From Streptococcus sp. LQJ-218 (GTDB taxonomy: Bacteria > Bacillota > Bacilli > Lactobacillales > Streptococcaceae): 64,000 nt of DNA. Numbering within the stretch: the stretch's first letter is position 1; each line of letters opens with the position of its first letter. Location of the stretch: NCBI RefSeq assembly GCF_003428885.1, contig NZ_QQRU01000004.1, positions 1 to 64,000 on the forward strand, in the 5' to 3' direction. The position numbers and the translations under genes are program-made. Of the stretch, positions 18,102 to 27,234 are shown in pieces. The notes beneath the pieces are model-generated. The model was not told the origin of the DNA. It was given only the letters and a program-made list of their open reading frames with translations, and made no database searches.

Positions 18102-19346
18102 TTAGTTACTTGCTCCAGATGTAGCGTCAGCGCCACCACCGTGACCACCGGCATCACCTGAATCAGAAGCTCCAGATGTAGCATCTGCATCGCCGTGACC
18201 ATGTCCGCCAGCAGGAGCTGCAGCATTTCCACCAACTAGACGTTGACCAGTTGTTTCTAAGTACCAATCAAGCCATGGTTGGAAGTTAAAGACAATTTCA
18301 TTGATACCAGCGTATGATCCATCAGGATAGTACATTGCTTGGTAGTTGTGGGTATTGATGACACCTGCAGGAGAACCTGGAACGATAGTACGGACGTATT
18401 CTTGATTTCCGTTACGAAGTGTTCCGATAACCCACTCTACGTTCTTCATACGTGCTGGTGGAAGAGAACCATGAACAGTCGACATACGGTTACCTGATTG
18501 AGGTGGTACACGTTTAGCAAACATGGTGTTTGGATCTTGGTGAGCGTTGTTGTAGTAGAGGAATTGGTTGTTGTCGTCGGCATATGTCAATTCAAATGGC
18601 ATAGCTTTCAAGAACATATCAAGTTGGTTAACTGTCAGGATACCGTGGTCCAACTTGACATAGGTATCACCAGAAACAGCTCCAGTAATTTCTGCAACTT
18701 TTTCTACCCATTCTGGATCGTCAGGATCAACTTCTGTAATGGTTGTAGCAATTGGTTTTCCACAATCTAAGTCTTCTGGTTCGATTGGTTTTGGTTTTTT
18801 CAATTTCGAAACGACTCCTACGTATTTTACAAAGTTATCTAAGCAAGTTTCAAGGAATTTAACAGTGCCTTCGTTTGTGATATTTCCGTCGTTATCAAAA
18901 GCTTCCTTAGCTTTACCAAGAAGGAATTCGTTACCCGGAAGCGTGTAGGCATTAACGCCTGGAGCGTCAAGGATTTTACGAAGGTGAACTTGGGCACGTG
19001 AAGTTCCTTGGTCGTAATATGATGCTCCCACAATCATGACTGGTTTGTTTTCAAATGGATGAACTTCGTATGAAAGCCATTCAAGTACAGATTTTAGGGA
19101 AGCTGAGATAGTGTGATTGTGCTCAGGAGTAGCGATGATCACACCATCAGCACGTGTAATTTTGTTATACAAGAAACGCAATTGGAAGCTTTCGTCCCAT
19201 TTTTCGTCTTGGTTAAACATTGGAACTTCGTCGATTTCAAGTACTTCTAATTCAAATTTGAATTTGAAATTGCGACGGATAAATTCCAAGAGTTTGCGGT
19301 TATATGATTGATCGTAGTTTGATCCAACAAGTCCAACAAATTTCAT
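18102..19346 (-). CDS. NADPH-dependent FMN reductase with PAS-like domain and two C-terminal flavinylation-type motifs
   Basis: The 414-residue protein has an N-terminal flavodoxin-fold FMN reductase domain (about 1-190) with ATPEHNHTISASLKSVLEWLS. A PAS-like domain follows (about 225-365, LTVNQLDMFLKAMPFELTYAD onward). A Gly/His/Asp-rich tail ends it. The tail holds DATSGAS twice, at residues 388-394 and 407-413. ApbE transferases attach FMN to the last Ser/Thr of D-x-x-(S/T)-G-A-(S/T), and apbE lies two genes upstream on the same strand. I infer that this cytosolic reductase carries covalent FMN in addition to bound FMN. No signal peptide is present. The electron acceptor is unknown. Confidence 0.88.
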   Translation of the reverse strand: MKFVGLVGSNYDQSYNRKLLEFIRRNFKFKFELEVLEIDEVPMFNQDEKWDESFQLRFLYNKITRADGVIIATPEHNHTISASLKSVLEWLSYEVHPFENKPVMIVGASYYDQGTSRAQVHLRKILDAPGVNAYTLPGNEFLLGKAKEAFDNDGNITNEGTVKFLETCLDNFVKYVGVVSKLKKPKPIEPEDLDCGKPIATTITEVDPDDPEWVEKVAEITGAVSGDTYVKLDHGILTVNQLDMFLKAMPFELTYADDNNQFLYYNNAHQDPNTMFAKRVPPQSGNRMSTVHGSLPPARMKNVEWVIGTLRNGNQEYVRTIVPGSPAGVINTHNYQAMYYPDGSYAGINEIVFNFQPWLDWYLETTGQRLVGGNAAAPAGGHGHGDADATSGASDSGDAGGHGGGADATSGASN

Positions 19347-19363
19347 TCTTTCGGTCTCCTATC

Positions 19364-19969
19364 TTACAAATTTTCCCAGTCAAATTCTTCTGCATCTTTG
19401 CGAAGTAATTCTTGTGCATTGCGCAATTTTTCTGTAATTTTTACAAAGATACGAAAGTCGTCAAAAGTGGCATCCAATTTCTTGATGACATCAAGATCAA
19501 CCAAGTCGCCACTTGGGTTAAATGCTTGAAGAGAGTATGAGAGCAAGAATTCATCTGGTAGAACATTTGCCTTGATTTCAGGAGCGTTCAAGATTTGACG
19601 AAGTTGTAATTGGGCACGTGATGAACCAAGCGTACCGTAAGAAGCACCAGTAATCATGATTGGTTTGTTCAAAAGTGGGTAAATACCGTATGATAACCAA
19701 GCAAGAGCGCTCATCAAAACAGCTGGGATAGAGTGGTCATACTCAGGAGTACCGATAATAACGCCATCTGCCTCTTCAATTTTAACAGCAATTTCTATAA
19801 TTTCAACAGGTACTTGCTTGTTAGCTGGTTTGTTAAAGACAGGAATGTCTTTAATTTCAACAAGTTCAATTTCAGCTTTTTCAGCAAAGTGTTTTTGCAT
19901 GTATTGAAGCAATTGGCGGTTTGTAGAACGTTTTGAATTTGTTCCAACAATAGCAATAAGTTTTAACAT
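19364..19969 (-). CDS. NADPH-dependent FMN reductase
   Basis: This 201-residue flavodoxin-fold protein is a paralogue of the N-terminal domain of the next gene. It opens MLKLIAIVGTNSKRSTNR and has the flavin-contact block GTPEYDHSIPAVLMSALAWLS. Such enzymes pass electrons from NAD(P)H to free flavin or quinones. It lacks the PAS-like region and the DATSGAS tail. It lies between apbE and the 414-residue reductase with short gaps, so the three form one operon. Confidence 0.9.
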   Translation of the reverse strand: MLKLIAIVGTNSKRSTNRQLLQYMQKHFAEKAEIELVEIKDIPVFNKPANKQVPVEIIEIAVKIEEADGVIIGTPEYDHSIPAVLMSALAWLSYGIYPLLNKPIMITGASYGTLGSSRAQLQLRQILNAPEIKANVLPDEFLLSYSLQAFNPSGDLVDLDVIKKLDATFDDFRIFVKITEKLRNAQELLRKDAEEFDWENL

Positions 19970-20028
19970 GAGATTTCCTTTCTCTTTTTACATAATACGA
20001 TTTTAAAGCTCCATTGAAAGATCTATTT

Positions 20029-20952
20029 CTATAGAGTTGGAATTCCTGAAGAACAGCTTAGGTGACCTTCTTTATCGATGAGGATAGCTTCGATGCCCTC
20101 CAAACTTTCGACTTGCCAGAGGATAGAAGCAGGTCTTTCTCCAAAGAGACGAGTTGTCCAGATTTCGCCATCAACTGATTTATCAGAGATGATGGTGAGA
20201 CTTGCTAGTTCCGTTTCAACAGGATATCCTGTTTGACTGTCAAAAATATGATGGTAGTCTTTTCCATCGACTGTCAGGTGACGTTCATAAATGCCTGAAG
20301 TCACGACAGATTTATTGACAACAGGGATAGTCATTAAGTGATTCCCCCTCGGATTGGCTGGGTCTTGAATCCCAATTTGCCAAGGTTGATCACCTCTTGC
20401 CTGATTTTTTCCAATGGTTAGGATATTTCCTCCTAGATTAATCAAGGCTGAGGTCACTCCCTCTTCTCTCAGAAATTGGGCAACCTTATCCGCACTATAA
20501 CCCTTGGCTAAACAACCTAAGTCTATCTTCATTCCTTTCTGTTTTAGAAACACAGTAGAAGTAAAAGAATCTAACTCGATATAATGAGGATTGATCAAAG
20601 GTAGCACCGATTCAATTTCTTGAGGTCGGGCAACTTTGGCATCTGAAAAACCAATACGCCAGGTTTGAATCAAGGGACCAATACTGATGTTGAGGTGGCT
20701 AGAGGGCGCTAGGCTATGCTCTAAGCCAAGTGAAATCAGTTCGAACAGGTCTGGATGAACCTTGACTGGAGCTCTTCCAGCTTGATAATTGATTTCCATC
20801 AACTCCGATTCTTGACTATTGGCATTGAAGCGGTATTCAAGCTCTTTGAGCAAATCAAAGGATTTTTGGAGCAAGCTATCGGCTCTCTCATCCACTAATG
20901 AAATAGTAATAGTAGTTCCCATTAGTCGTTCAGAATGTGAGCTAAGAGGCAC
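20029..20952 (-). CDS. apbE: FAD:protein FMN transferase (ApbE), cytosolic form
   Basis: The 307-residue protein attaches FMN from FAD to Ser/Thr of target proteins with Mg2+. ApbE motifs are MGTTITISLVDERAD at the N-terminus, DLGCLAKGYSADK near 170, ALINLGGNI, and TSGIYERHL with YHHIFDSQTGYP. Most ApbE proteins are lipoproteins or exported; this one has no signal peptide or lipobox. A cytosolic target is therefore expected, and the DATSGAS-bearing reductase downstream is the obvious candidate. Confidence 0.92.
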   Translation of the reverse strand: MPLSSHSERLMGTTITISLVDERADSLLQKSFDLLKELEYRFNANSQESELMEINYQAGRAPVKVHPDLFELISLGLEHSLAPSSHLNISIGPLIQTWRIGFSDAKVARPQEIESVLPLINPHYIELDSFTSTVFLKQKGMKIDLGCLAKGYSADKVAQFLREEGVTSALINLGGNILTIGKNQARGDQPWQIGIQDPANPRGNHLMTIPVVNKSVVTSGIYERHLTVDGKDYHHIFDSQTGYPVETELASLTIISDKSVDGEIWTTRLFGERPASILWQVESLEGIEAILIDKEGHLSCSSGIPTL

Positions 20953-21192
20953 GCTACCAACTCCTTTCTCTTATGAAAAGAAGGTTGAAATATTGTAAAT
21001 TTATATTAAATTTAACCCCTTACATTTTCTTTCCATGTTACTAGCATACCATAAAGTCAGCGTTTTCACAAATAAAATTTGTAAAGTTGTCAAGAAATAT
21101 GCTCACGAAAAAAGAGTAATTGTAAGAAAGACTGATAAAATACAAATTATTTACATTTTTTTACAAAAAAATCAGGAAAATTAACTAAACTC

Positions 21193-21221
21193 TTGTAAAC
21201 GCTAACAGTAAATGATATACT
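21193..21221 (+). promoter_or_regulatory. nox promoter with an embedded perfect cre site
   Basis: TTGTAA (21193-21198), 17 bases, TATACT (21216-21221). TGTAAACGCTAACA at 21194-21207 matches the CcpA cre consensus TGWAAACGNTWWCA fully and covers the -35 box. Repression by CcpA is the likely meaning. The rest of the 300-base gap to apbE is AT-rich, with a small palindrome ACAAAT-AAA-ATTTGT at 21068-21082. Confidence 0.75.
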
Positions 21222-21259
21222 AGAAGGGTAAATATAAAATTGAAGGTAGGAATTTTTCT

Positions 21260-22639
21260 ATGAGTAAAATCGTTGTAGTTGGTGCTAACCACGCTGGTAC
21301 AGCATGTATTAATACTATGTTGGATAATTTTGGAAATGAGAACGAAATCGTTGTATTTGACCAAAACTCTAACATCTCTTTCCTAGGATGTGGAATGGCC
21401 CTTTGGATCGGTGAACAAATTGACGGTGCTGAAGGTTTGTTCTATTCTGATAAAGAAAAATTGGAAGCTAAAGGTGCTAAAGTTTACATGAACTCACCAG
21501 TTCTTTCAATCGACTATGATAACAAAGTAGTTACAGCAGAAGTTGAAGGAAAAGAGCACAAAGAATCTTATGATAAATTGATTTTCGCTACAGGTTCTAC
21601 ACCAATCTTGCCACCAATCGAAGGTGTTGAAATTGTCAAAGGAAACCGAGAATTCAAAACAACTCTTGAAAACGTACAATTCGTGAAATTGTACCAAAAC
21701 GCTGAAGAAGTGATCAACAAACTTGCTGACAAGAGCCAGCACCTTGACCGTATCGCCGTTGTTAGTGGTGGTTACATCGGTGTTGAACTTGCTGAAGCCT
21801 TTGAACGTCTTGGAAAAGAAGTTGTCCTTGTCGATATCGTAGATACTGTCTTGAACGGTTACTATGACAAAGACTTCACACAAATGATGGCGAAGAACTT
21901 GGAAGACCACAACATTCGCTTAGCTCTTGGTCAAACTGTTAAAGCAATCGAAGGTGATGGTAAGGTTGAACGCTTGATTACTGATAAAGAAACTTTCGAT
22001 GTGGATATGGTTGTTCTTGCAGTTGGTTTCCGTCCAAATACTGCTCTTGCTGATGGTAAAATTGAACTCTTCCGCAACGGTGCCTTCCTTGTAGACAAGA
22101 AACAAGAAACATCAATTCCAGGTGTTTATGCAGTAGGTGACTGTGCGACTGTTTATGACAACGCTCGTAAAGACACTAGCTACATCGCACTTGCTTCAAA
22201 CGCTGTACGTACGGGTATCGTAGGTGCTTTCAACGCTTGTGGACATGAATTGGAAGGAATCGGTGTTCAAGGTTCAAACGGTATCTCAATCTACGGTCTT
22301 CACATGGTTTCAACTGGTTTGACTCTTGAAAAAGCAAAAGCTGCTGGTTACAATGCAACTGAAACAGGCTTTAACGATCTTCAAAAACCAGAATTTATGA
22401 AGCATGACAACTATGAAGTAGCTATCAAGATTGTCTTTGACAAAGACAGCCGTGAAATCCTTGGTGCTCAAATGGTATCTCGTGATTCTGCAATCAGCAT
22501 GGGAATCCACATGTTCTCACTTGCTATCCAAGAGCATGTAACAATTGATAAATTGGCATTGACAGACCTCTTCTTCTTGCCACACTTCAACAAACCATAC
22601 AACTACATCACAATGGCTGCACTTACAGCTGAAAAATAA
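21260..22639 (+). CDS. nox: Water-forming NADH oxidase
   Basis: The 459-residue flavoprotein reduces O2 to water with NADH, which regenerates NAD+ during aerobic growth. It has the N-terminal FAD motif [13 protein letters not shown], the redox-active Cys44 in [10 protein letters not shown], the NADH-binding [14 protein letters not shown], and the second FAD motif [10 protein letters not shown]. The single cysteine at position 44 separates it from two-cysteine thioredoxin reductase types. A perfect cre in the promoter points to carbon catabolite control. Confidence 0.95.
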   Translation: MSKIVVVGANHAGTACINTMLDNFGNENEIVVFDQNSNISFLGCGMALWIGEQIDGAEGLFYSDKEKLEAKGAKVYMNSPVLSIDYDNKVVTAEVEGKEHKESYDKLIFATGSTPILPPIEGVEIVKGNREFKTTLENVQFVKLYQNAEEVINKLADKSQHLDRIAVVSGGYIGVELAEAFERLGKEVVLVDIVDTVLNGYYDKDFTQMMAKNLEDHNIRLALGQTVKAIEGDGKVERLITDKETFDVDMVVLAVGFRPNTALADGKIELFRNGAFLVDKKQETSIPGVYAVGDCATVYDNARKDTSYIALASNAVRTGIVGAFNACGHELEGIGVQGSNGISIYGLHMVSTGLTLEKAKAAGYNATETGFNDLQKPEFMKHDNYEVAIKIVFDKDSREILGAQMVSRDSAISMGIHMFSLAIQEHVTIDKLALTDLFFLPHFNKPYNYITMAALTAEK

Positions 22640-22650
22640 AAATGAATGAG

Positions 22651-22685
22651 CTATCTGGCCTTAATTGAAGGTCAGATAGTTTTTT
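22651..22685 (+). terminator. Intrinsic terminator after nox
   Basis: CTATCTG/CAGATAG stem with a T6 run directly before a BOX element. Confidence 0.8.
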
Positions 22686-22689
22686 AGTT

Positions 22690-22841
22690 ATACTCTTCGA
22701 AAATCTCTTCAAACCACGTCAGCTTCGCCTTACCATAGGCATATGTTACTGACTTCGTCAGCTCTATCTACAACCTCAAAACAGTGTTTTGAGCAGCCTG
22801 CGGCTAGCTTCCTAGTTTGCTCTTTGATTTTCATTGAGTAT
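22690..22841 (+). repeat. BOX element (boxA-boxB1-boxC)
   Basis: Starts ATACTCTTCGAAAATCTCTT and ends TTTGATTTTCATTGAGTAT, with one boxB unit holding GACTTCGTCAG and CAAAACAGTGTTTTG. It lies between the nox terminator and pdxS. Confidence 0.92.
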
Positions 22842-22943
22842 CATTCTGTACCCATACAATTATCCTTTTTTTATCTTGTCATTCATTCTAATCTAACTTA
22901 AAATGAAATGGTAGCTACCAATACAAATGATGAGGACAAACAA

Positions 22944-23819
22944 ATGACTGAAAATAGATATGAATTAAATAAAAACTTGGCGCAGATGCTTAAGGGTGGG
23001 GTTATCATGGACGTTCAGAACCCTGAACAGGCTCGTATTGCAGAGGCTGCCGGTGCGGCGGCTGTTATGGCCTTGGAGCGGATTCCAGCTGATATTCGTG
23101 CAGCTGGTGGGGTTTCCCGTATGAGTGATCCAAAAATGATCAAGGAAATCCAAGAAGCGGTTAGCATTCCAGTAATGGCCAAGGTCAGAATCGGGCATTT
23201 TGTTGAAGCTCAGATCTTAGAGGCTATCGAAATTGACTATATCGATGAAAGTGAAGTTCTATCTCCAGCTGACGACCGTTTCCATGTGGACAAGAAAGAA
23301 TTCCAAGTTCCCTTTGTTTGTGGAGCCAAGGACTTGGGTGAAGCCTTACGTCGTATCGCTGAAGGCGCTTCTATGATTCGTACCAAAGGAGAACCGGGTA
23401 CGGGAGATGTCGTCCAAGCTGTTCGTCATATACGCATGATGAATCAGGAAATTCGCCGCATTCAAAACCTACGTGAGGACGAGCTTTATGTTGCTGCCAA
23501 GGACTTGCAAGTACCTGTAGAATTGGTTGAATATGTCCATGAACATGGGAAATTGCCAGTTGTAAACTTCGCAGCTGGAGGCGTTGCAACGCCAGCAGAT
23601 GCTGCGTTGATGATGCAATTAGGGGCAGAAGGTGTATTTGTCGGTTCAGGTATTTTTAAGTCAGGAGATCCAGTTAAACGAGCGAGTGCCATTGTCAAAG
23701 CGGTGACTAATTACCGAAATCCACAAATCCTAGCACAAATCTCTGAAGATTTAGGGGAAGCTATGGTTGGTATTAATGAAAATGAGATCCAAATCCTCAT
23801 GGCTGAGCGAGGAAAATAG
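22944..23819 (+). CDS. pdxS: Pyridoxal 5'-phosphate synthase, PdxS subunit
   Basis: PdxS builds PLP from ribose 5-phosphate, glyceraldehyde 3-phosphate and ammonia. The 291-residue barrel has the hallmarks [24 protein letters not shown]-like [11 protein letters not shown], the catalytic MAKVRIGHF lysine, and [12 protein letters not shown] took ATG 22944 ([19 protein letters not shown]) with GAGGA seven bases upstream; a longer frame from 22908 is less likely. It is coupled to pdxT, whose ATG follows its stop directly. Confidence 0.96.
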   Translation: MTENRYELNKNLAQMLKGGVIMDVQNPEQARIAEAAGAAAVMALERIPADIRAAGGVSRMSDPKMIKEIQEAVSIPVMAKVRIGHFVEAQILEAIEIDYIDESEVLSPADDRFHVDKKEFQVPFVCGAKDLGEALRRIAEGASMIRTKGEPGTGDVVQAVRHIRMMNQEIRRIQNLREDELYVAAKDLQVPVELVEYVHEHGKLPVVNFAAGGVATPADAALMMQLGAEGVFVGSGIFKSGDPVKRASAIVKAVTNYRNPQILAQISEDLGEAMVGINENEIQILMAERGK

Positions 23820-24401
23820 ATGAAAATCGGAATATTGGCCCTGCAAGGTGCTTTTGCAGAACATGCAAAAGTACTAGATCAATTAGGGGTCGAGAGTGTT
23901 GAAATTAGAAATCTAGAGGACTTTCAGCAACATCAGAGTGACTTGTCGGGTTTGATTTTGCCGGGTGGTGAGTCTACAACCATGGGCAAGCTCTTACGTG
24001 ACCAGAGTATGTTGATTCCCATCCGAGAAGCCATTCTATCTGGTTTACCAGTGTTTGGAACCTGTGCGGGATTAATTTTGCTGGCTAAGAAAATCACTTC
24101 TCAGGAAGAAAGCCATCTTGGAACTATGGATATAGTGGTTGAGCGCAATGCCTATGGGCGCCAACTAGGAAGTTTCTACACGGAATCAGAATGTCAGGGA
24201 GTTGGTCAGATTCCCATGACCTTTATCCGTGGCCCGATTATCAGCAGTGTTGGAGAGCGTGTAGAAATTCTAGCAACAGTAAATAATCAAATCGTTGCAG
24301 CCCAAGAAAAAAATATGCTGGTAACTTCTTTTCATCCAGAATTGACTGATGATGTGCGCTTGCACCAGTACTTTATTAATATGTGTAAAGAAAAAAGATA
24401 G
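23820..24401 (+). CDS. pdxT: Pyridoxal 5'-phosphate synthase, glutaminase subunit PdxT
   Basis: The 193-residue glutaminase supplies ammonia to PdxS. It has the oxyanion motif [13 protein letters not shown], the nucleophile cysteine in [12 protein letters not shown], and the His-Glu pair in [10 protein letters not shown]. The start codon abuts the pdxS stop, so translation is coupled. Confidence 0.96.
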   Translation: MKIGILALQGAFAEHAKVLDQLGVESVEIRNLEDFQQHQSDLSGLILPGGESTTMGKLLRDQSMLIPIREAILSGLPVFGTCAGLILLAKKITSQEESHLGTMDIVVERNAYGRQLGSFYTESECQGVGQIPMTFIRGPIISSVGERVEILATVNNQIVAAQEKNMLVTSFHPELTDDVRLHQYFINMCKEKR

Positions 24402-24461
24402 TAAAAAAGTGCAAAAAATCACTTCCTGCGCTATACTGTAATTGAAATTTGTTTAGTTTTT

Positions 24462-24502
24462 GCGTTAGAACTGTTTCCTCAGTCCTAGCGCCTTTTCTTT
24501 TT
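24462..24502 (+). terminator. Terminator after pdxT
   Basis: A stem GCGTTAG/CTAGCGC extended by ACTG/CAGT is followed by a T-rich run. Confidence 0.65.
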
Positions 24503-24627
24503 GATAAGTATGATTGGTGGAGAGTACAGTATATTGAAATAAGATGTGAACACATCTATTAGGAAAGTCAAATTAATTTCTAGAAATGTTTTAGCAGTTA
24601 TGGTGTACTATTCTAGACTCAATATGC

Positions 24628-24710
24628 TATAGTTTGTAAACGATTCTGAGAATCTTATGAGCACAAGCAATGACTGCTTTCATATTGCCTCCTCTTTGAG
24701 AAATTCGATT
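24628..24710 (-). pseudogene. C-terminal scrap of an IS110-type transposase
   Basis: The minus strand reads about 27 codons, RISQRGGNMKAVIACAHKIL then RIVYKL and a stop. This resembles the C-terminal end of IS110/IS116/IS902 transposases. Nothing else of the gene is left. Confidence 0.5.
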
Positions 24711-24711
24711 G

Positions 24712-24748
24712 TAAAACTCTAAGCAGGCTCTTCCTGCTTAGAGTTTTA
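24712..24748. terminator. Perfect 16-bp hairpin
   Basis: TAAAACTCTAAGCAGG and its exact complement are separated by five bases. The outer A and T tracts would make it a bidirectional terminator. It directly borders the IS110-type scrap. Confidence 0.6.
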
Positions 24749-24895
24749 CATATGTTACTATCTTCGTTATAGCTAACTTTAATTCTCATTTATTAAGTAT
24801 ACCTAAGTTTTATGTTTAAGTTTTGTATAGAATAGCTGTATCTCTTAATAAAGCTATGTTTACGCTTTCAATCAAGTCTCATTTATGATACTATT

Positions 24896-25000
24896 ATGAT
24901 AATAGAAAAAATTCTTAGTTCGCTAAAGACCTTTATTCGAGATCCAGAGGAAATAGAAATTTTATCCATTAAAAATACATTTAATAAGTTACTTACTTAA
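24896..25000 (+). other. Possible 34-codon ORF or gene fragment before an ABC operon
   Basis: An open frame reads MIIEKILSSLKTFIRDPEEI and continues to LLT-stop. It has no good ribosome binding site. It may be the end of a lost regulator or a chance frame. The surrounding gap (24402-25065) otherwise holds only the pdxT terminator, the IS110-type scrap, the hairpin above and a TATAAT box at 25023-25028. Confidence 0.25.
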
Positions 25001-25065
25001 TATTAATAGAATTCCAATATTGTATAATTAAATCAAAGATGACACTGGAATCAGGAGGATTTATT

Positions 25066-25797
25066 ATGGTTAATAATGTAGCTGTTAAAGTCTCAAACCT
25101 TTCAAAAGAATTTTTGTTAGGGCAAGACAAAACTGTCTCTATTTTGAAAAATATTTCTTTATCTGTCAATTATGGGGAATTTGTATCAATACTTGGTGTC
25201 AGTGGTTCTGGAAAGTCTACTTTGCTAAGTTGCTTATCAAGTTTATCTGAACCAACAAGTGGCGAAGTTGTTATCAATGGTGTAAATCCATATACCTTAA
25301 AAGAAGGGAAGCTTGCTAAATTTAGAAGACAAGATATTGCAATAATTTTTCAAAACTATAATCTGGTACCTGCTCTACCTGTACTAGAAAATGTTACACT
25401 TCCTCTGAGACTCTCAGGAAAGAGTGTTGATAGCAATAAAGTAAAAAAAATGTTGGATAGTTTGAATTTTAAAGCAGAACTATCATCATTAGTTGCTACC
25501 TTATCAGGTGGAGAACAGCAAAAAGTGGCTATTACTCGTGCAATAATAGCTGATAGTAAAATTATTTTTGCTGATGAGCCAACAGGAGCTCTGGACAGCG
25601 TCTCAAGAAAACTTATATTTGAAACACTTCGTAATTTAGCGAGTCAAGGAAAATGTGTTCTTATGGTCACTCATGATATTGAGTTGGCTTCAAAAACTGA
25701 CAGAGCACTCATTTTAAAAGACGGAAAAATATCTCGACAAATTATTAAACCTTCAGCTGATGAGCTCTACCAAGCACTTGAAAGTAGTAAAGATTAA
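25066..25797 (+). CDS. ABC transporter ATP-binding protein
   Basis: This 243-residue ATPase has Walker A GVSGSGKST, Q-loop IFQNYNLVPAL, signature LSGGEQQKVAITRA and Walker B IIFADEPTGALDS, the pattern of the LolD/MacB/BceA branch that works with FtsX-like permeases. I chose ATG 25066 (MVNNVAVKVSNLSKEF) with a strong AGGAGG eight bases before it. Its partner permease follows 17 bases downstream. The pair is AT-rich relative to its neighbours and flanked by IS scraps, which hints at acquisition. Confidence 0.9.
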   Translation: MVNNVAVKVSNLSKEFLLGQDKTVSILKNISLSVNYGEFVSILGVSGSGKSTLLSCLSSLSEPTSGEVVINGVNPYTLKEGKLAKFRRQDIAIIFQNYNLVPALPVLENVTLPLRLSGKSVDSNKVKKMLDSLNFKAELSSLVATLSGGEQQKVAITRAIIADSKIIFADEPTGALDSVSRKLIFETLRNLASQGKCVLMVTHDIELASKTDRALILKDGKISRQIIKPSADELYQALESSKD

Positions 25798-25814
25798 TTT
25801 GAGGAGAATTTATT

Positions 25815-27131
25815 ATGCTAAAATTAATCATTTACCAATTTCAGTACTCAAAAAGACAATGGTTAGGAACAATACCATTACTATTTGTATCTAGCCTGAT
25901 TGTTGGAACATCTTTATTTGGTATTGCTAGTTCAATAAAGACTGCTAATATTAACGCTTCACAACTTTTTCAAATGCTAATAATTTTTGGCGGGACTACT
26001 CTATTTTTCCTTATTTCAAATAATATAAGACTGCTAATAGATATCTTTAAAAAGGATTACCAATTATGGGCTATCTTAGGCGCAAGCAGAACTCAGCTAT
26101 CTTTATTAGTATCTGGACAGTTTTATTTAATGGCAGTGATTGTTAGTAGTATTGGTACAATACTTTCATTTATCATGGCAGATAGTTACTACAAATTTTT
26201 ACAAAATTTATTAGGAAGAGATGAGTTACCTGATTTAGTTATTACAGCCAACATTCAATCAATTTTATTGAGTGTTTTTATAGTCCCAACAATTGTCGGG
26301 ATAGGGGCTTACTTTTATTCAAGTCGAATACTTAAAATATCATCAATATTAAAACCAAAAAAGAAAAAAAGAAAAGTTACAGTAGCTGGATTTGTTAATA
26401 TCTCTGTTCGTTTATTCCTATGGTTACTATGTATAGGTTCTATTGTTTCAGCAGGTTTTATCAGAAACAAAGAAATAATTGAAAAACAGTCAAGCATAGT
26501 ATTATTTTTACTAATTATTCACATCCTTATTATTCAATCACTATCTCCATCAATTCAAATGTTTCTAATAAAATTTTTAATGAGGATATTTCCAACTGAA
26601 AATTATGTAATTAATACAGGCTTTTGGAATCTACTATCCAATCCTAGCTATTTGAAAAGTATACAAACTTCAATGAGCATGGGAGTAACTCTCATTTCTG
26701 GGTTTATTCTTTACACCCAAAATATGTATTCATTCATGAATACAGCAAACGGAGTACTCGAAGCAAGAGCTTCCTTTATTGCTTATATGTCTGCTCCAAT
26801 TATTCTGATTATTACTAGTTCTATTTCTCTTACAATTTTATCTTCTAATAAAGATATTGAGGACATTAAACAGTTAAAGACACTGGGAGTGTCAAGATCA
26901 CAACTTTTTAAAATACGTATAGGCGAGGCAATAATACATTCGGTGTTAATTTTATTAGTATCAGTAATTTTCAATTTAATTATTTTAATTTTAGTTAGCT
27001 TTATTGGCCAACTTTTAGGTCAAAGTGTAGTAGACATATCGGGTTTTTGGCAACCGAGTCTTATAGTTATTTCTTTGTTAGTTATTTTTTATAGTATTAC
27101 AAAGGGATTTTATTTATTTCAAGATAGATAA
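25815..27131 (+). CDS. FtsX-like ABC transporter permease
   Basis: The 438-residue membrane protein has a membrane segment at 15-40, further segments near 50-70 and 105-130, and a second set toward the C-terminus. The block DYQLWAILGASRTQLSLLVSGQFY recurs in weaker form as DIEDIKQLKTLGVSRSQLFKIRIGE, the duplicated layout of bacitracin/lantibiotic-type or DUF-type permeases. It should form a transporter with the ATPase before it. Such pairs export or sense antimicrobial peptides; no BceRS-type regulator is next to it. Confidence 0.8.
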   Translation: MLKLIIYQFQYSKRQWLGTIPLLFVSSLIVGTSLFGIASSIKTANINASQLFQMLIIFGGTTLFFLISNNIRLLIDIFKKDYQLWAILGASRTQLSLLVSGQFYLMAVIVSSIGTILSFIMADSYYKFLQNLLGRDELPDLVITANIQSILLSVFIVPTIVGIGAYFYSSRILKISSILKPKKKKRKVTVAGFVNISVRLFLWLLCIGSIVSAGFIRNKEIIEKQSSIVLFLLIIHILIIQSLSPSIQMFLIKFLMRIFPTENYVINTGFWNLLSNPSYLKSIQTSMSMGVTLISGFILYTQNMYSFMNTANGVLEARASFIAYMSAPIILIITSSISLTILSSNKDIEDIKQLKTLGVSRSQLFKIRIGEAIIHSVLILLVSVIFNLIILILVSFIGQLLGQSVVDISGFWQPSLIVISLLVIFYSITKGFYLFQDR

Positions 27132-27200
27132 ATTGGAATAGTTACTGATTCAAAAAGAACACACTTATTGACATTGAAACCAAAGCAGTACTAAAACTAA

Positions 27201-27234
27201 AAGGCAAGGATAAAAAACCTTGTCTTTTTTTTTT
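27201..27234. terminator. Bidirectional terminator between ABC permease and hlyIII
   Basis: GGCAAGG/CCTTGTC stem with a ten-T run; the convergent hlyIII stop codon lies in its end. Confidence 0.8.

Noticed and set aside
21506-21910. 134-residue minus-strand ORF rich in Phe and Val
   Set aside because: It is antisense to nox, where strong codon bias on the plus strand leaves open frames on the other strand.
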